The notes below the pieces were generated by a model that ran no database searches, was not told the DNA's origin, and saw only the letters and a program-made list of their open reading frames with translations. The position numbers and the translations under genes were made by a program. A DNA stretch of 64,000 nt from Histoplasma ohiense (taxonomy: Eukaryota > Ascomycota > Eurotiomycetes > Onygenales > Ajellomycetaceae): positions 3,215,501-3,279,500 of the forward strand of contig JAEVHH010000002.1 of the NCBI GenBank assembly GCA_017607445.1. The letters run 5' to 3'. Positions 21,527 to 35,045 of the stretch are shown in pieces (the stretch's first letter is position 1; every line of letters begins with the position of its first letter).

Positions 21527-23485
21527 TCAAGAAACATCTGGCCTACCTGCACTATGTCGCTCAGGCCCTGGAGGGCCAGGTGCAGCTTCAGTGTCAAAGC
21601 CTCTCATCTCACCAACCGTGCCGGGAGCGATGAATGATGACGAACTTAATTCCCCATCTTCTGGGGAATAGAGAAGCGGCGCCCAAATTCTCCAATGCAA
21701 CACTCCGATATGTGCCAGGCGTTTTCCAATCCACTGGATATCGGGAATCTGCGGCCACGACACAAAGTCAGGTTGTTGGTGGAGGTGTTGGGAGTCGGCT
21801 ATTTCAAGCGCGCTCATACGCCAGTACTGCTTCGCGGTGTTAAGGGCAATACTTTTCAGCTCCTGTTGAACGCGATCGCGGACGGCTTCAAAATGTCGGT
21901 GCCTAGGATGAACCTGATTTGATACAAAGTGAATGATGCGTTCGTCCGGATACGTAACCAAACTTCTTTCACCTCGCATCATCTGAGCCACTCGTGCGAT
22001 TTCCAATGCTATATTTTGCATATTGGCTTCGAATCGGGCAATCAATGGGTGTCCAGATGGGTCATTCTCGCAAGCCGCGTGTTCGCCATATTGGATGATT
22101 GAGAGTATGCGGGACTGCAGCGAGCAGTATATCGTGGACGAAACGTCGCCACCAACAACACTGTTGAACGCGTGACAACACACTTGAAGTAAAGCGAGAG
22201 TCTCGATGTTATTTCGAATATTATAAAGTCGGTCGAAATCAAGCGCAAAGGAATCTGGAAACCGAATAGTCCGGTCAAAGGAACAGAGAATGGACGATAA
22301 GCCTTCGAATAAAATTTTGGCGGATTCAAAATTATTGGGGACTTGTTGTGAACTGAGATTGCACCGTCGTCGGTGCATAATATACCAGTTTTTCGAATTT
22401 TGAGCTTCCTTAAAAGACTGTTGCGACTTTTTTATGACGAAATCGTAGTGTTTTCTGAGATACTCAACAGAGTCTTCTATCAAATATAGTCGGAACGCAC
22501 GAATCTGGTGATTTGCCACATCCTATATTCCAATAGGTCAGTGGCTGCTGCACCTTTAAATCTAGATTTAGGGAGCGCTAATACTCACCAATTTCATTGA
22601 TTCAAGTATGACAAAAAGTTGATGAAGACCTTTCGATACTTGATTCATATCTTGCAATTGATAGCCATTTCGAACTTGTTCAACCATGTCATCCGCCATT
22701 TGATCCCTCATTGGCGCACAATGTGTTTTCAACAGAACGGCAAGCCATTCAGCAAGTCCGACCAAATTTAGCACCCCCTTTTCGACCTGTGCCACGAGGA
22801 ACTTGGTCTCTAAGTGTTCTTTTATACATGAACGTTCGCGGTCGGGAACAAGAGTCAGTAATATTTCTCTCAGTGTATCGAGCATGTTCGGTAGTCTTGC
22901 TCGGAAGACTTTGTGAGAAGAAGAAGCGTTGCGGACCCAGAAAGACAAGTCGATGTTGTTGTAAGCGCCAAAGGTAAATATCGAAATTTCGATTGCTACC
23001 GCGCGCCAATACTCATTTGCCATTTTCGCCTTTACCGGGCCCCCAACAGGTCGAAAATGAAGATCCTTATCAAAATTAACATCCATACGAAGCTGGGTGT
23101 TTTTCATGATGGCATCCAGACCAAGTTCAGAGAGCGAATCCGCCGTCACTGGCGGGGATTGGCTGGCGTGCTGTAATAGTGCCACTTCTTCCGGCGTAAG
23201 TCCCATCTGAGGTGGAACCAGCATTATTTTGCTGTTTACGTCGGTGGCTGAGGAGTGAGGTGATGGATGGTCACCTTCGGTTGTTGGCGATGGCGCCCTA
23301 GGAGAGCTTTCATTCATAAGAGCAGGTGAGTGATCCCCACGCGGAGACTGTGAATTTTCGTGCAAGTCCCCCAGATCATTTTGCGATACATTGTTTGAAT
23401 CATTGGCGACGTAGTATGATTTATTAGAAACATCTTCACTTTCCCCGTGCGCTCTTCTGTCTTCGTTTTGCAGGCCCGTCTCCAT
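21527..23485 (-). CDS. SOK1: TCP11/SOK1 family protein
   Basis: Two exons, 23485-22589 and 22522-21527, joined in phase 0 across a 66-bp intron (GTGAGT donor, ATAG acceptor), giving 630 residues. The N-terminal ~120 residues are Ser/Asp/Asn-rich and disordered. The T-complex-protein-11 domain follows: DKDLHFRPVGGPVKAKMANEYW, RLPNMLDTLREILLTLVP, then LAEWLAVLLKTHCAPMRD. The intron falls inside ESMKL|DVANHQIR, a strongly conserved family stretch, which confirms the join. In yeast, SOK1 overexpression suppresses loss of PKA, linking the family to cAMP signalling; the molecular activity is unknown. The C-terminal residues after PEDGELSSSSF are low complexity. Identification is from family sequence memory and looks strong. 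Confidence 0.9.
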
Positions 23486-26400
23486 GTGGAGGAAAATACT
23501 GAGTTCGAGCTTCTTCTAGAAGGAAATGGGTATAATATGTTTCTACCACCTAAAATGTATTTTCTCTCCGACAGTATCGCGCTTTGATAAATAAAAAGAC
23601 TGCAACAGATGGCTCAGTATCTGTTGGAACGTCGGTGAAGCTGTTTAAGCGACAGTTCTGGAAATATCTTGTAAAAATAATCCAAAAAACCAAGACCTCC
23701 TTTTGCAAGAGAGAAATTGCTATCGTAAAAGTTTGCAGGTGTTCGGCAAGTTGGCTTGGAAAGACGTTGCTTTGAGCGTTCGAGGTGTGTGCAAGGCACT
23801 GTAAAAAGAAGGGAAAAAAGTAATTATAACTTAACAAACGAAAGGACTTCAATAATCAATTGAATAAATAATCGAGTAAATAAACCGAGGATTAAAATTA
23901 TGTGAGAGTTGCAGCGTTTAGTAGTCAACGTTGATGTAATTTTGAACATCGGGTTGAAGCGCACACATTCAGGGCTTGGAAACAGGGCAGCGAGCTAGCC
24001 GAATCTAAGGATCAAAGAGAGCATGATCGAGAATTGCCACTTTGCTCCAGTTTGCTTGGATATATTGTAAAAGTGAGGCTGCCAGCCGACGCTGAAACCT
24101 TACCTAACTAGTCATGCTGACTACCGGGGATCACCCAATCTGCGAACAGTTCAATGGAGAATTCGCCATGTCCCAGTTTCATTCTCCATTATTAAGGCCA
24201 GACATTATGCACGAGGTGTATCTTGATGCTGTGGCTCGTCCATATTGGTGGTGAATCTGGTAAACACATGCTGGAACCGGCATATTTCAATCACTACAAT
24301 ATTTTGGATGTCTTGTCTGGACCAGGAATTGTTGGGTGCTTAGAATTTCCTCTCCATTTCATGACTGCCAATTTCAAGATGTAGTGGCCATTGCAGAATT
24401 CTTCGGATGGCCGGCAATCAGGGAATGCAGCATTGAACATCCTACTGATATGGATGCTCCTGAAAAATGAATGATTTAGATGTGCTGGTACCCGCTATTA
24501 GGGTGCGAAAGTAAACGCCTATACTATTGAGTGGAGTTGGCGGTCGCGACTTGGGGGCCTGTTGCAGGTGGTGGTGGTCAAGAGCGTTGCTCTGCATAAA
24601 ATCTTTCAGTCAGCTAGGAAGATTGATCGTCGAGAGGCGACTGCGCTTAAGCCACAAGCCATCCTATCCCGAGTCTCTCTTCATTTTTTCCTTCATTCCA
24701 ACGATGGAATATTACTGTAGTTGTAATTTATAACCATTTTCCCCGTCGGCCAGCAGCTCTCGAAATCTGTTCGCCCTTCATTTTGTACCAGCGACGAATG
24801 GGTAAAAAGTTTATGTTTTTTAACCAATGCGGCCTGTCACAGAATGTATCATCAGCCCTTTGCCGATTGAAAATACGGTTGGGACGTACATGTACTTCGA
24901 AGGTACTGTAACTGTACATTGAGCATGTAGAAGCATGTTTGTCTTTGCTTCCTATATCCAATCACCCACACCCATACAATCCCCGCGCGCAAAGGGATCA
25001 TAACCCAAGATTAAAACACTGTAACATTTTCTTCAGCTTGATATGTGTCAAGGCAAGTCTTTGAGATTACCATCTTACCCCACGGATGGTTTGTGCAAAA
25101 ATTCCCTGGGATGGTACTACACTTGGCTATCTTATCAAGGATTGCAAGATGCAAGTAAGTTGTGCAATTAGACAGAAAGTAGTTGCCGATTTCAAGTGTG
25201 ACCAGGTGGTCACTTATTGGATTCGGTGAACTAGGAGTCGAGACTGCGTTGCTGTTGGCGCATCTGCCACTTTTTTTCCCTTTGCTTTTTCTGTTCCCTA
25301 CAACTTTTTCTTTTTCTGCTTTCCCCCCCTTAACCATCGGGGTAACTCAACAAACGACCTCCGTTTGTCCATCATAATGAACAAAGAAAACAAAGGCTGG
25401 TCCATGTTCCTTGAAGATAAGGGTCTTTCACCATTATATCTCTTGTCTATTTGGATAATAGTCAGATCATTTTATTTATAACCATCTCTTGACGGAAATG
25501 ATGCATGGAATAAAAATAAAAGGGGAGAGTCGGACAACTAGACAAGGAATTAAATGCGGCCAAATAAAGACCAGTGGTGAGTGGCGCAGAAAGAGCAAGT
25601 AGAAGAAGGGAAGATTCCGCTGTTCAAAAGTATTCAAGTTGTGTTGGATGGTTCCGACACACGGAGTAATCCTCAAATAAGAACAGGAAAACGACTCGCC
25701 TCACTTTTCTTTCCTGTCCTGCCTGCATTTTTCGAAAATAGCCCCCACAATCTCTTACTTCGTAGCGTCTGGATCCTGAGCCTTGACGACAACCGCAACT
25801 CGAGCAGCATCCATAGCGTCCCAACAACAAAGTAGCGGTGGAGTTGGGGAGAGATCCCGTCATTGAGGAACGGCGAGGGAGGATGCGAGCTAAGCGTAGG
25901 GCTTAGGGCTAGGGCCGGAATGATCACGTGAAAATATACCTGGCTCGAGACTTGAGAGACGACATACTCGTAGTCTCCAACGGCATTTGATATTCCCTAG
26001 CATGCCCTTCTGCAAGACTGCCCTCTTTAATTAAATTGATCTCCACTCTCAGGGAACCGGAGCCCCTCTATGGTGCCGCTTGACATGATCGGTCGTTGAG
26101 GAAGTTTACTAGTATGATACGACGGGGCCAAATCATTCTTCGCTATCAACAAGTTCGATACTAATAGGATATGGCGGTTGTTATCTGCCTTGGGGTCTCT
26201 GGATTATATCCCAATCTGATCCCGGATCGCAAGTCGGTCACGTCTAGCAAGTTCAGCGCATCTTAGAAGGCATTCTAGCGCGGTCCGCGAAGTTCCTGGG
26301 TTTTAGATGAGGGTTGCCGTGCTGAAGGACAATGTTAAAAGCGACCTGATCTGATACACCCTGCTGTACCATATGTTACGGAATCTCGTACCACAAACTG

Positions 26401-27764
26401 GTGAATTTTTCTATTCAATTTCTTGTGGATGAGGTCATGCCGAACTACCAGGTGACATCTCGCTTTCGGAAAAGGCGTTCAACTGACGTTGGCGATTCTA
26501 AGAGGCATCGCATGCTACATCGACGTTCCTCCATGTGGGACAAAATTATGCCGTTTGGCGATGCCGTCCACCAGGCTCCATTGAATTTATTTACGTATTT
26601 GTTTTAATTTCAAAACCCACGCTGACACCTGAGGCTTTAGGCTATGAATTGCTCCAGGGCTTAACTTTTTCGACTTCACCGGTTTCGCCTACACATTGAT
26701 TCCTTAGTTTCAATAACGCCATCACGGGAATTTGCATTTACCATTTGACATCTCGATCTTGTTGCAAACATTTACGAGAATCCTACTACTAGGATACTTT
26801 TCTCAGCTGCTACCGTCGTTCTGAGAAGATTCCTGTGACGTTATTCCTAGAGGCATTGAAACACAAATGCTGTTATCCGCTTGCTGTACAGTGATGATGT
26901 GTCAGTCTGAATTGTGATGGGCAAGGTTTTGCTTACTGCTCGCATGACAACTCTTGAACGATTTCCTTTAACCTCTAAACTTGAATTTGTAGCCGTTGCT
27001 CCGTTTATATACACTTCTCCTTCGTTAGTTGACATGGCAACTACTGGTGACCGAGGTACTTGAGCTGATGCACTCTTCTTACCTGCATACGAAGATATAA
27101 GAAGTCAAATTTATAGCGCCCCCCCCTTTTCTCTTCTTTATTCGTTTTCATATTTTGTTGACCTTTGTTTTTGCAAACATGCAAAACCAACCAAGGAAAG
27201 ATCCTTCCGCATCTGTGGGTGACTTTCACGTGATTTACTGGACGCCCCTATCGATGTTCACGATTGATGATATCTACAACCAAGTAGCATGTTTGGGTGG
27301 CAACGACGGCGAAAGGACAATTTTGCAATATTGGATTTATCACCGCTTCCAACTACCATATCTTCCTTAACTTATGTATTCAAGCTTGCTTTGAATGACA
27401 CTAAAACATCATTTGACCCCATTTTACCAGTGACTGGCTTGTTGAGACCCATAAACGGCGACAAAGTGTTCTGATGCATGACATCTCTGTTACCTTGCTT
27501 TTATATTTATATCCCCAGTTGCTTAACTGCGTTATTGATGGGGTGAACATCATTGAAGCCGGAGTGATTTTTTGAAGTGGTTATTTCAACATGTGAGAGA
27601 TTTTATTGACCAAAATTCCACCCGTTTCGCTTTCAACGCCTCCATTTCATCCCTCAAGCGCAGACTTGTTTTAAGAATTCGAATCCATGATTCTTTGCCG
27701 TTCAATTTTCTAGTATTTATCCATATTAGCTTCGGGTTTTTCCGGCTTCTTTGAAGACCAATCG
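23486..27764. other. Long gene-poor interval upstream of TCP11/SOK1 and carboxypeptidase
   Basis: About 4.3 kb. Many short frames appear on both strands (for example 24527-24733, 25011-25337, 25581-25835, 26401-26607) but none has a domain, consistent codon pattern or splice structure. It lies between two divergent genes, so it includes both promoters. I could not identify a transposon or terminal repeats. Confidence 0.45.
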
Positions 27765-29365
27765 ATGAATTGGTCGGATCTACTTCTATTCCTATCATTT
27801 ACCTGGACGGTTCCAAATTTGTCCCCCATTAGATCCTACCGCCATACCAGGACCGACGCATCTCGATTCAGGATTGGGCCACTTCCAGGGAATCCCACTC
27901 TCCCTCCTAGCCATGCTGGCTTAATTCCGATACCAGGAGCGAAGGAAGGGAATGCTCTGTTCTTTTGGCTTTTTGAAGCTGAAAACCTGAAAATGATGGT
28001 AACTTCATCGGTAAGCCTCTCGCCCTATGAAAGCTACTGCGGTGGATTTTAGGTTGGCTTGAAAGGCATTGACAATGTGATAAATCGGTTTTTTTTAAGG
28101 GCGGGCCTGGTTGCAGCTCGGTCATCGGCGCTCTCTCAGAGAGCGGGCCTCTCACATTTGTTGGAAACGCTTCGATGCCGACTGCAAACCCTTATTCGTG
28201 GACGAAGTTGGGGAGTGTTTTGTATATCGACCAGCCGGTCGGCACTGGATTTTCCACATCGAGCAGCTCGAAACCCATCTCTAAAAATGAAAAAGTCACG
28301 TCGGACCTCTATGCCTGGTTAGGAGAGTTTTACCGCGAATTTCCTCATCTGCTGGAGAAGAAAACCCACCTAGTGGGAGAGTCATATGCGGGTATTTTCG
28401 TCCCCTATTTTGCCTCTGAGATCGTAAAACATCGTGATTCACTTCCGATTAATCTGAAGTCGATCTCTGTGGGGAATGGGATACTCGGGAACAACGCTGT
28501 TATGGCTGATGTCGCGGTGGGAGCGTACCTGGAAACGAATGCACCCATCCTTGATATCCCCCAGGACGTCATACATGCCTTTTCCTCGGCTGACCATATT
28601 TGCAAATTTGATACCGTTTTGAACGAAGCAAGCGAATACCCACCCTCAGTCCCGATAAGTGTTCCGGGGAACCCAGAAAACCTGAACTTTAGACGTGACG
28701 AACTTTGCAGGACGCCATCGGATAGCGATGCCGGCCCAATGGCTGAATGCAACACCCACCCGAGAGAGTATACTTCCGTGATGGAATCAATTCTGAATTC
28801 CACTTGCCATGGGCCTTGTGCGACCTTCTCTACTGCGGCTGACTACTTTGAGACGCGCTCCAATTTAACTCACGATTGCTTTAACCTATACAACATCAAA
28901 TACGATTGCGGCACTATCAACCCTCTGGGCGCGCTGACTACCTATTTAAATCGGGTAGACGTCCAAACCTCGCTGCATATTCCGCAGTCTAATACCGACA
29001 AATCGAGCAAGAAGCGTAACAAACCGTACCCGTTTCAAGGATGCAATAGCGAGATTATGCAGGCTCTTTTGGGTCCAGCTAACCGCCCAACACCACCAGC
29101 ATATTTCATCATACCAGACTTGATATCGACGCACAATATCTCTACGCATATCTACCATGGCAAGTTAGACATGCTCATCAACCACATAGCCGTCGAACTT
29201 GTCCTACAGAACATGACCTGGAACAGGCGTCAGGGTTTCTTATGGACTGCAGAGCGCGGGCTGACTTATCATCTCTTTAATGATGCGGGGCATGTTGTAC
29301 CATTTGATCAGCCAGAGGAGATGTTTTGGTATGGGAAGGAAGTCATCCTAGGGGGAAGTGAGTGA
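27765..29365 (+). CDS. Secreted serine carboxypeptidase (S10), junction doubtful
   Basis: Exon A begins at ATG 27765 with a signal-like start (WSDLLLFLSFTWTV) and reaches FFWLFEAEN, the usual S10 N-terminal strand. The main exon runs from about 28100 (GGPGCSSVIGALSESGPL) to 29365. The catalytic triad is intact: Ser in VGESYAG, Asp in YHGKLDMLIN, His in DAGHVVPFDQP. The gene is of the vacuolar/secreted carboxypeptidase class, removing C-terminal residues at acid pH, with several N-glycosylation sequons. Between exon A and GGPGCSS the family has a DxLIIWLN segment, and it is missing. Splicing from 27999 or 28011 to an AAG acceptor at 28099 keeps frame but deletes that segment. Alternatively GACAATGTGATA before a run of eight T encodes part of it out of frame, suggesting a frameshift or a sequencing error. 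Confidence 0.75.
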
Positions 29366-30080
29366 GATACTTGAATTATTTGTTGATCAAATTCTCGCTT
29401 TCTTCCCTGTGTCAACTTCTCAATTGTACCAAGGACTCGATGGAAACCCACTTGTGAGTTAGAAGTAACTAGTTTTGCTTTATTGTCCAGTATTGATAAT
29501 AGGGGATTTAGGCAAATGCTTTCCTTCCTATTGAAGATATCTCGTAAAATAAAAGGATTCTAAGTAGACAAAAAGAAATCAATAAGAAAACCAGGGGATA
29601 TTAGCCAAAATATTGTCTCCTCAGTTTCACCGATGTTCCCCGTAGGTCTTTTTGAAAGATGTATATATCGCTCAGCAAAGAGTTTTTTAAAAAGAACAAC
29701 TGAAATATGAAAACCTTCTCCGACGCAATGCAATTTCCCGCAAAAAGTGGTAGCAAATAGCAAATATATATATATATATAAGGTATGGGCGGAAACAGCA
29801 TAAAAATATAAATGAAAAAAGGGACCTAAGGTGCCTAATAGCTGGCTATATTTCTCCACCAAATTGAACACCAATATATTGTTTTTGAGATTTTACTAAC
29901 TTCGGAAAAATATAAAAATAACAGTAGTAAAACAACGGGAACATAGACGCTCGGGATATTCGTAGAATGAGAGATGGATTGCATGTCAACATTATAATAT
30001 GACAAAGGGAATATAGTTGCACAGTTGTACAGCGATAAATTTGTGGATGGGGATACTGAGAAGGATGTTGTATGATGGCA
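29366..30080. other. Convergent 3' spacer
   Basis: About 0.7 kb, AT-rich, between carboxypeptidase and SOG2 stops. Contains a short TA run near 29766-29780. Small frames on the minus strand (29560-29874) have no domain. Confidence 0.5.
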
Positions 30081-33000
30081 TCATCGACGCGCAAACATGG
30101 GTGCCGGGTTGGCAGTGTTGAGGACAGAGTCTGCTCTTTGGAACACATCGCCCGCGAAGAATCGGTCACTATACGCGCTCGCAGGTGTTGATGGTACTGT
30201 TGCTTGAGCTGCTGGACCAAGCGCAGCGCTTAATGGTGTTGCAGGAAGAGGTACGAACTGTGATGATGATCCATTGGTCAGCGTCGATGTTGAAGAATTG
30301 GTGTAGTGTGGGAAATGCTGGGCTTGGGTCTGAGGTGGATAAAATGTCGTCGGGTTGGAAGTGTTCAATTCAGCGAGGTAAGACCAAGGAGAAGCATCAA
30401 TCAGCCGACCGGCTTCTCTGCTTGCTTTTTGCACAGGGCGAAGTACAATGACGACTTCAGGATTGATGAGGTTGAAATTCCTTGCCTCCCGCATGTCTGT
30501 CACTAGTTCGACGAATACCTGAATGAAAGTTTTGCAAAGTTGCCAAAACTCGCGCTGGTTCCTAGTTCCATAGCCAGGCTCTTTTAATGTCATGTTTGAG
30601 AGGCGGTGACGTAGTGATTCTGATACATCCTGACAGACACGACACCGAAGAATCAGCCTATGGCAAAGGATTCGTAGTTCTTCTGGTGCTCTCGTCTCTT
30701 CAGCTAATTCAAGGTATTGGGTAAATTGCCGAGCAGCATAGGGTAGGGCATGTAGCGCCGCTGTATAGGCAGATGTGAGCTGGAAGAATATCTTCTCAAA
30801 TATTCGCTCCACCTCAACTTCATCTAGAGCCGAATATATGTTGGTACGACTAGAAGCTAAAGTATTGGTTGTGCCGAACGTTTCGCCGGACCGCGGGGTG
30901 TTGGCTAATGACGGCGAACCCGAAGTTAATCGGGTATTGGATCTGCTGCTCGATCGGCTTCGGCAGCCATAGTTCTGGGGTGACATTGACACGGATGGCA
31001 GTGTGTAGGGAGCGTTGAATTGAACAGGCGTGATGTTTGAATTTGGCTGCTGGTAAATCACATTGTTTGAATTGGGAACGGCTATAGGATGCACAATCGT
31101 AGTATCACTGCGTAATCGCCTTGTTGGTGGAGTTTTCTCCGCAGTAGGCGTTACGGCCGACTCGCCTGTATTAACGGGTTGCCCATTCTTTGCCATCGAA
31201 GTGGAGGCTTGACTCTTTTTCCCGGAAGAGCTTTGCTGTTCAGAATGCAAGTTAATACCTAAGTGAGAACAAGCATTTCGAAGTTCAGTCAGGCTCCCAA
31301 ATATCATGAGCAATAACGACCGGAGGAACTTGGGATCTCCAAAGGAAACAGCCCTGCCAACAGCGAGTCGAAGTTGCGTGGCAACATGTATGTATGCCAT
31401 GATACAAGTTTCGCACTCGCGTTTTACGACTTCGCAAACTCTCATTACCCCATCAGCATCTTGGAGGTCGACCCGGCCTGCACTTTCTAACGCATCATTC
31501 AACCGCTCTAGATGAGTTTCTGCGTTGTAAAATACAATCTCAAGGCTATTTCTCCTTGCGTCCTCACCCTTGAGCACATTTATTAATAAGGAAACATGGG
31601 GGTGGAGTTGGTAAAGGGCATATAGCACTCCTTTTGCAGCATCGATGATAGGTTCCTGTCCTGCCACTTTTATTCGATGTTCGGGAAGGCTTGACATTCG
31701 GCGAATGAAGGCGTCCTTCAACTTTCTCCGTTCTCTTGGGCTACCGGGGCTAGACGAGCTGCTACCCCCTCCTGACATTCCACCATGTTTAGATCGCAAG
31801 ATAGATCCGTGGCTCAAACCACGCACGTGGCTGTTACGATATGGTCGTCCCTCGTCCAGCGTTCCGAGATCTGTGTTTTTCCAAGTGATTAATCCCATAC
31901 GTCTACTTCGAGATGCACCTGGCCCTGTGATCACACCTTCACTATTACTTCGATTTCGCTCGCTGGTTCCCGAATATGGTGCAAGCCCTGTGCGTGAGTT
32001 TACGCCGAGTTGTAAAACACCATTCTGCCCGGACGCCATTCGATGGTGAGAGCGAGTCGGGATTGGGGGTGGCCGCGACAACGAAGGAGATCTGGATGAG
32101 TGGGCCGACTCGGACCCATTAGTTCTTGGGATTACGGGGAATCGGTTCCCACGCTTTAAAGGTTTCGGAGTGTCGACCAACGTTTCGCTTTTTACGATAT
32201 CAGAAGTTGAATTAAACTCGTACATTCCGCGAAGGGTGACATACCTGCTCTCACTTCCAGCATCAAATTCGATATATGTTACAGGTTGTCTAGTTTTCAA
32301 GAATAATTTTAGTTCCGCCGTGATTGCAGTTTCTTTCTCATTGTCTGTCATCTCAGATGCTGAAACGTCCGTTTCTTTCAGTTCAAGAACACGTTTGAGA
32401 GGGTACTTTAGTGAGTTGCCTGAAACCTTCAAAACCTGCAGTTTGGTCATATCCGCCAATTCTGTCGGTAAATCATCCAGGAGGTTCTGCATGATAGACA
32501 GGACTCGTAATGACGTAAGCTTCCGGATTTCTTCCGGAATTTTGGTAATTTTATTCCGGCTAAGATCCAAGATTTCGAGAAATGTTAAACCGAATACCTA
32601 TTGGGCATGAGCTTCTGAACAGCCAAAAGGTCTTAGATTTATGGACATACCTCTTTGGGGAATTGTGTGAAATTGTTCGCCCGGATATTGAGATACCGCA
32701 GGTGGGTGCATTCTGAAAATCGGCCAGGGATATGGTCAATATGGTTATTGGACAGGGATAGCCTAGAAAGGGTCAGTCTAGTTAGACATATACAATGCGT
32801 AATGACCAAAGAAAACGGAAGTAATTGTCTACCTCGCGACTTCGTCTTTGATAACATCCACCATAGATTCCGGAATAGACCCGATATTAGAATGGCCCAA
32901 GTCAATAGTCAGCTTTGGTCTGACTACATCATCGACCGCCTCGCTTCCTGCCAATGATCGCTTCGTTTCCTGCAAACCATTTTCCACCGCCCGCTTTGCG

Positions 33001-33179
33001 AGCTCAAGCGTCTCTTCCTGGCTGAGTATCTTTCTGTGGGAGTGAGGGCCAACGTCTCCACGGATGGATTGGTCAAGCGGAGCGGGGAATGTTGGCGGAT
33101 AGGCCAACTCTTTGGTGTCTTCGTGTGCGTCACTGCGATATGGCCGAAACGGCCGAGTATTGTCCTCAGTGCGGGACAT
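30081..33179 (-). CDS. SOG2: SOG2, leucine-rich-repeat protein of the RAM signalling network
   Basis: Three exons, 33179-32833, 32762-32651 and 32597-30081, joined in consistent phase to give 991 residues. The N-terminus has a short disordered lead with RGDVGPHSHRKIL, then leucine-rich repeats (about residues 95-205; LTIDLGHSNIGSIPE, LSLSNNHIDHIP, LDLSRNKITKIPEEI, LRVLSIMQNLLDDLP, LQVLKVSGNSL). A Ser/Arg-rich linker follows with several basic serine sites (RNRSNSE, RNSHVRGLSHGS). The C-terminal SOG2 domain holds the long helical segments around ERIFEKIFFQLTSAYTAAL. SOG2 acts with the Cbk1/Orb6-type kinase in polarity and cell separation. Start is uncertain: the frame is open to a further ATG at 33206, but MSRTEDN fits the family. 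It is in tandem with the mS23 gene. Confidence 0.93.
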
Positions 33180-34093
33180 AATGCCGAGCATTGTGACCAA
33201 GAGCACAAAAGCAGTGGCGAAGGACAGGAAGGGTGGGCGAAATTTTGTTAAGGGTTCTGACTGCCGCCAACTCCTTCATGAGCTAGGAGCAGCGTGTTAG
33301 AAGTGACATAATAGGGACCTTATATTCGCAGCTCCGGCCACGATTGATTAAGGCGACGTTGACATCAGCTTCGCGGATGGAAGAAGTGGAAGATAGGACT
33401 TGGGCAGAGTCAAGAATTCTGCTAGGCTAATTCCTTTTGCTGAGGAAGCAAAGCGGCCAGCGAAGAAGCAGAAATGCCGGGCGTTGGTGCCAGACAAGTG
33501 GCCTTGAGAGGAGGTGTGTCGCCAATGGATAGGACAGTCGAAGAAGTGCGCCAGTCTGAAACAGTCAAGGGTTTGGAGTGACAAATGGGATTCGTGCAAC
33601 CAGTAATTATGTGCTTGTCCAAACAACCTCCACAAAACCGTTGCTGAAAGAGCTGATATTGAATTGCAATTGCTAGAGTCGCTGTCCCTTGAGAATTATT
33701 GCTGCCGTCTTGGTGTACGCTGTACACGTCCGATGCCAGTTCGAGTTCTCATCGCGGTTAGATAGCCTAGGTCACGGGATCTGGCTGGCCCTGAGTGGAC
33801 GGTCTTGGCGCAAAGGCGCAAAGACGTTACAGTCTTGGCAGAGCGGGCGGACAAAGAAGGGATGGCATTTTTGTATGCACGGCGGTAATATCAAAGAATC
33901 AATTGTCGGAAATTATTTACTATAGTGTGGGAATAGAGGTCAATACTACTAGTAGTGTTTACCAGGAGGCTCTCTATCTCCGTAGTACAGCGTGGTAAAT
34001 CGTCGTCCAACTCAAGCTAAAAATACAATTGGAAAATATAATATATGCATACCTCCCACAGTAGCCTCGAACTAAGAATATCTCACAATGGCA
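33180..34093. other. Intergenic between tandem genes SOG2 and mS23
   Basis: About 0.9 kb holding the SOG2 promoter and the mS23 3' end. Two overlapping minus-strand frames near 33348-33727 (95 and 101 codons) are Cys/His/Ser rich but have no recognised domain and lie where a 5' UTR is expected. Confidence 0.45.
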
Positions 34094-35045
34094 CTAGATT
34101 GGAGGCCCTGATGGCGCTTCAGCTTCAGATTCCTCAGAGGCCCCTATCACATCCTCCTCTATCAAAGGGATTTCGTCTTCGGATTCACCGCTCTCTTCCG
34201 TAGGGCCAGTAGAACCAGTGAAAGCCGCCAGACGCTGTTCCATTGCTTGGTTTTCGCTCTCAGCCCATACCTTCCATTTCTCATATTCTTGATTCTCCAG
34301 CTCCATCCCAACAGTATGCATATCTGGCCCGAAATACGCACCCGTTGCCAGGGCCTCCTCCTGTGCAACTCTTCGCTCAACATCTTCCTGTAGACGTAGC
34401 TGGTAGAATTCACGTCGGGCAATTTCATATGCAGCGCCTTTAGACATATCCGGGACATTGTTGAGGAGATATAGTTGCCGTTGTACAACACTGTATAAAA
34501 AGCAGAAGAGAAACATTACCAAGTTAGCCATCTTGTCTGCTCAGTTTGTAAATATCACGGAACCTCAGGTTGGGCAAAGATATAACAATTATCTCAATAG
34601 GGATATCCAACCTTTCTCCATCAAGTTTTTTTCCCGGTTGTTGGATATTCTGCCAATTGTATCTTCGGTGATCATTTCCGTCATTCTCAAGAACCACTCG
34701 TGGTCGGGCAAGCTCCCATGGATGGTCACGGAAAAATTCCTTTCGTAACTGGTCCTCCTCGTATCGTATTTCCTTCGGTTGGAAAATGCGGCTCGGTTTT
34801 TTTGAGGTCTGCTTCCGGCCAGCAGACGATTTGATTTCAAGCTGTGGTTTTGACTTCCCCGGAACAGTTCTCATTCGTTGCTTGACGACAGGGTGTGACG
34901 GAGCTTGATTGCGAACAAGAATAGACGCTGGAGGAATGTCTGCCAGAACGTCCAGCCAAGGCTGTCGCGTCCCTGGCTTCCCACATTGTGTAGTCGCTAG
35001 GGCTGTCCGCCTCACGCGAAGTGCAGTTAAGTTATATCGTCCCAT
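34094..35045 (-). CDS. RSM25: Mitochondrial small ribosomal subunit protein mS23 (RSM25)
   Basis: Two exons, 35045-34612 and 34490-34094, give 276 residues. The join is in phase 2 (GE|SVVQRQ) across a 121-bp intron with a weak GTTGGA donor and a good ATACAG acceptor, and restores the conserved segment GESVVQRQLYLLNNVPDM. Other family marks are the start MGRYNLTALRVR, FQPKEIRYEEDQLRKEFFRDHPWELARP, and EEVxRRVAQEEALATGAYFGP in the second exon. The C-terminal tail is acidic and unstructured. The protein is part of the mitoribosomal small subunit. It diverges from the PPR gene over about 0.7 kb. The identification is strong; the weak donor is the only doubtful point. Confidence 0.92.

Noticed and set aside
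25011..25337. Lys-rich minus-strand frame
   Set aside because: Its Lys/Gly start is the complement of a T-rich tract and the rest has no domain.
33348..33727. Two overlapping frames upstream of SOG2
   Set aside because: They lie where the SOG2 5' UTR is expected, overlap on the same strand in different frames and show no domain.
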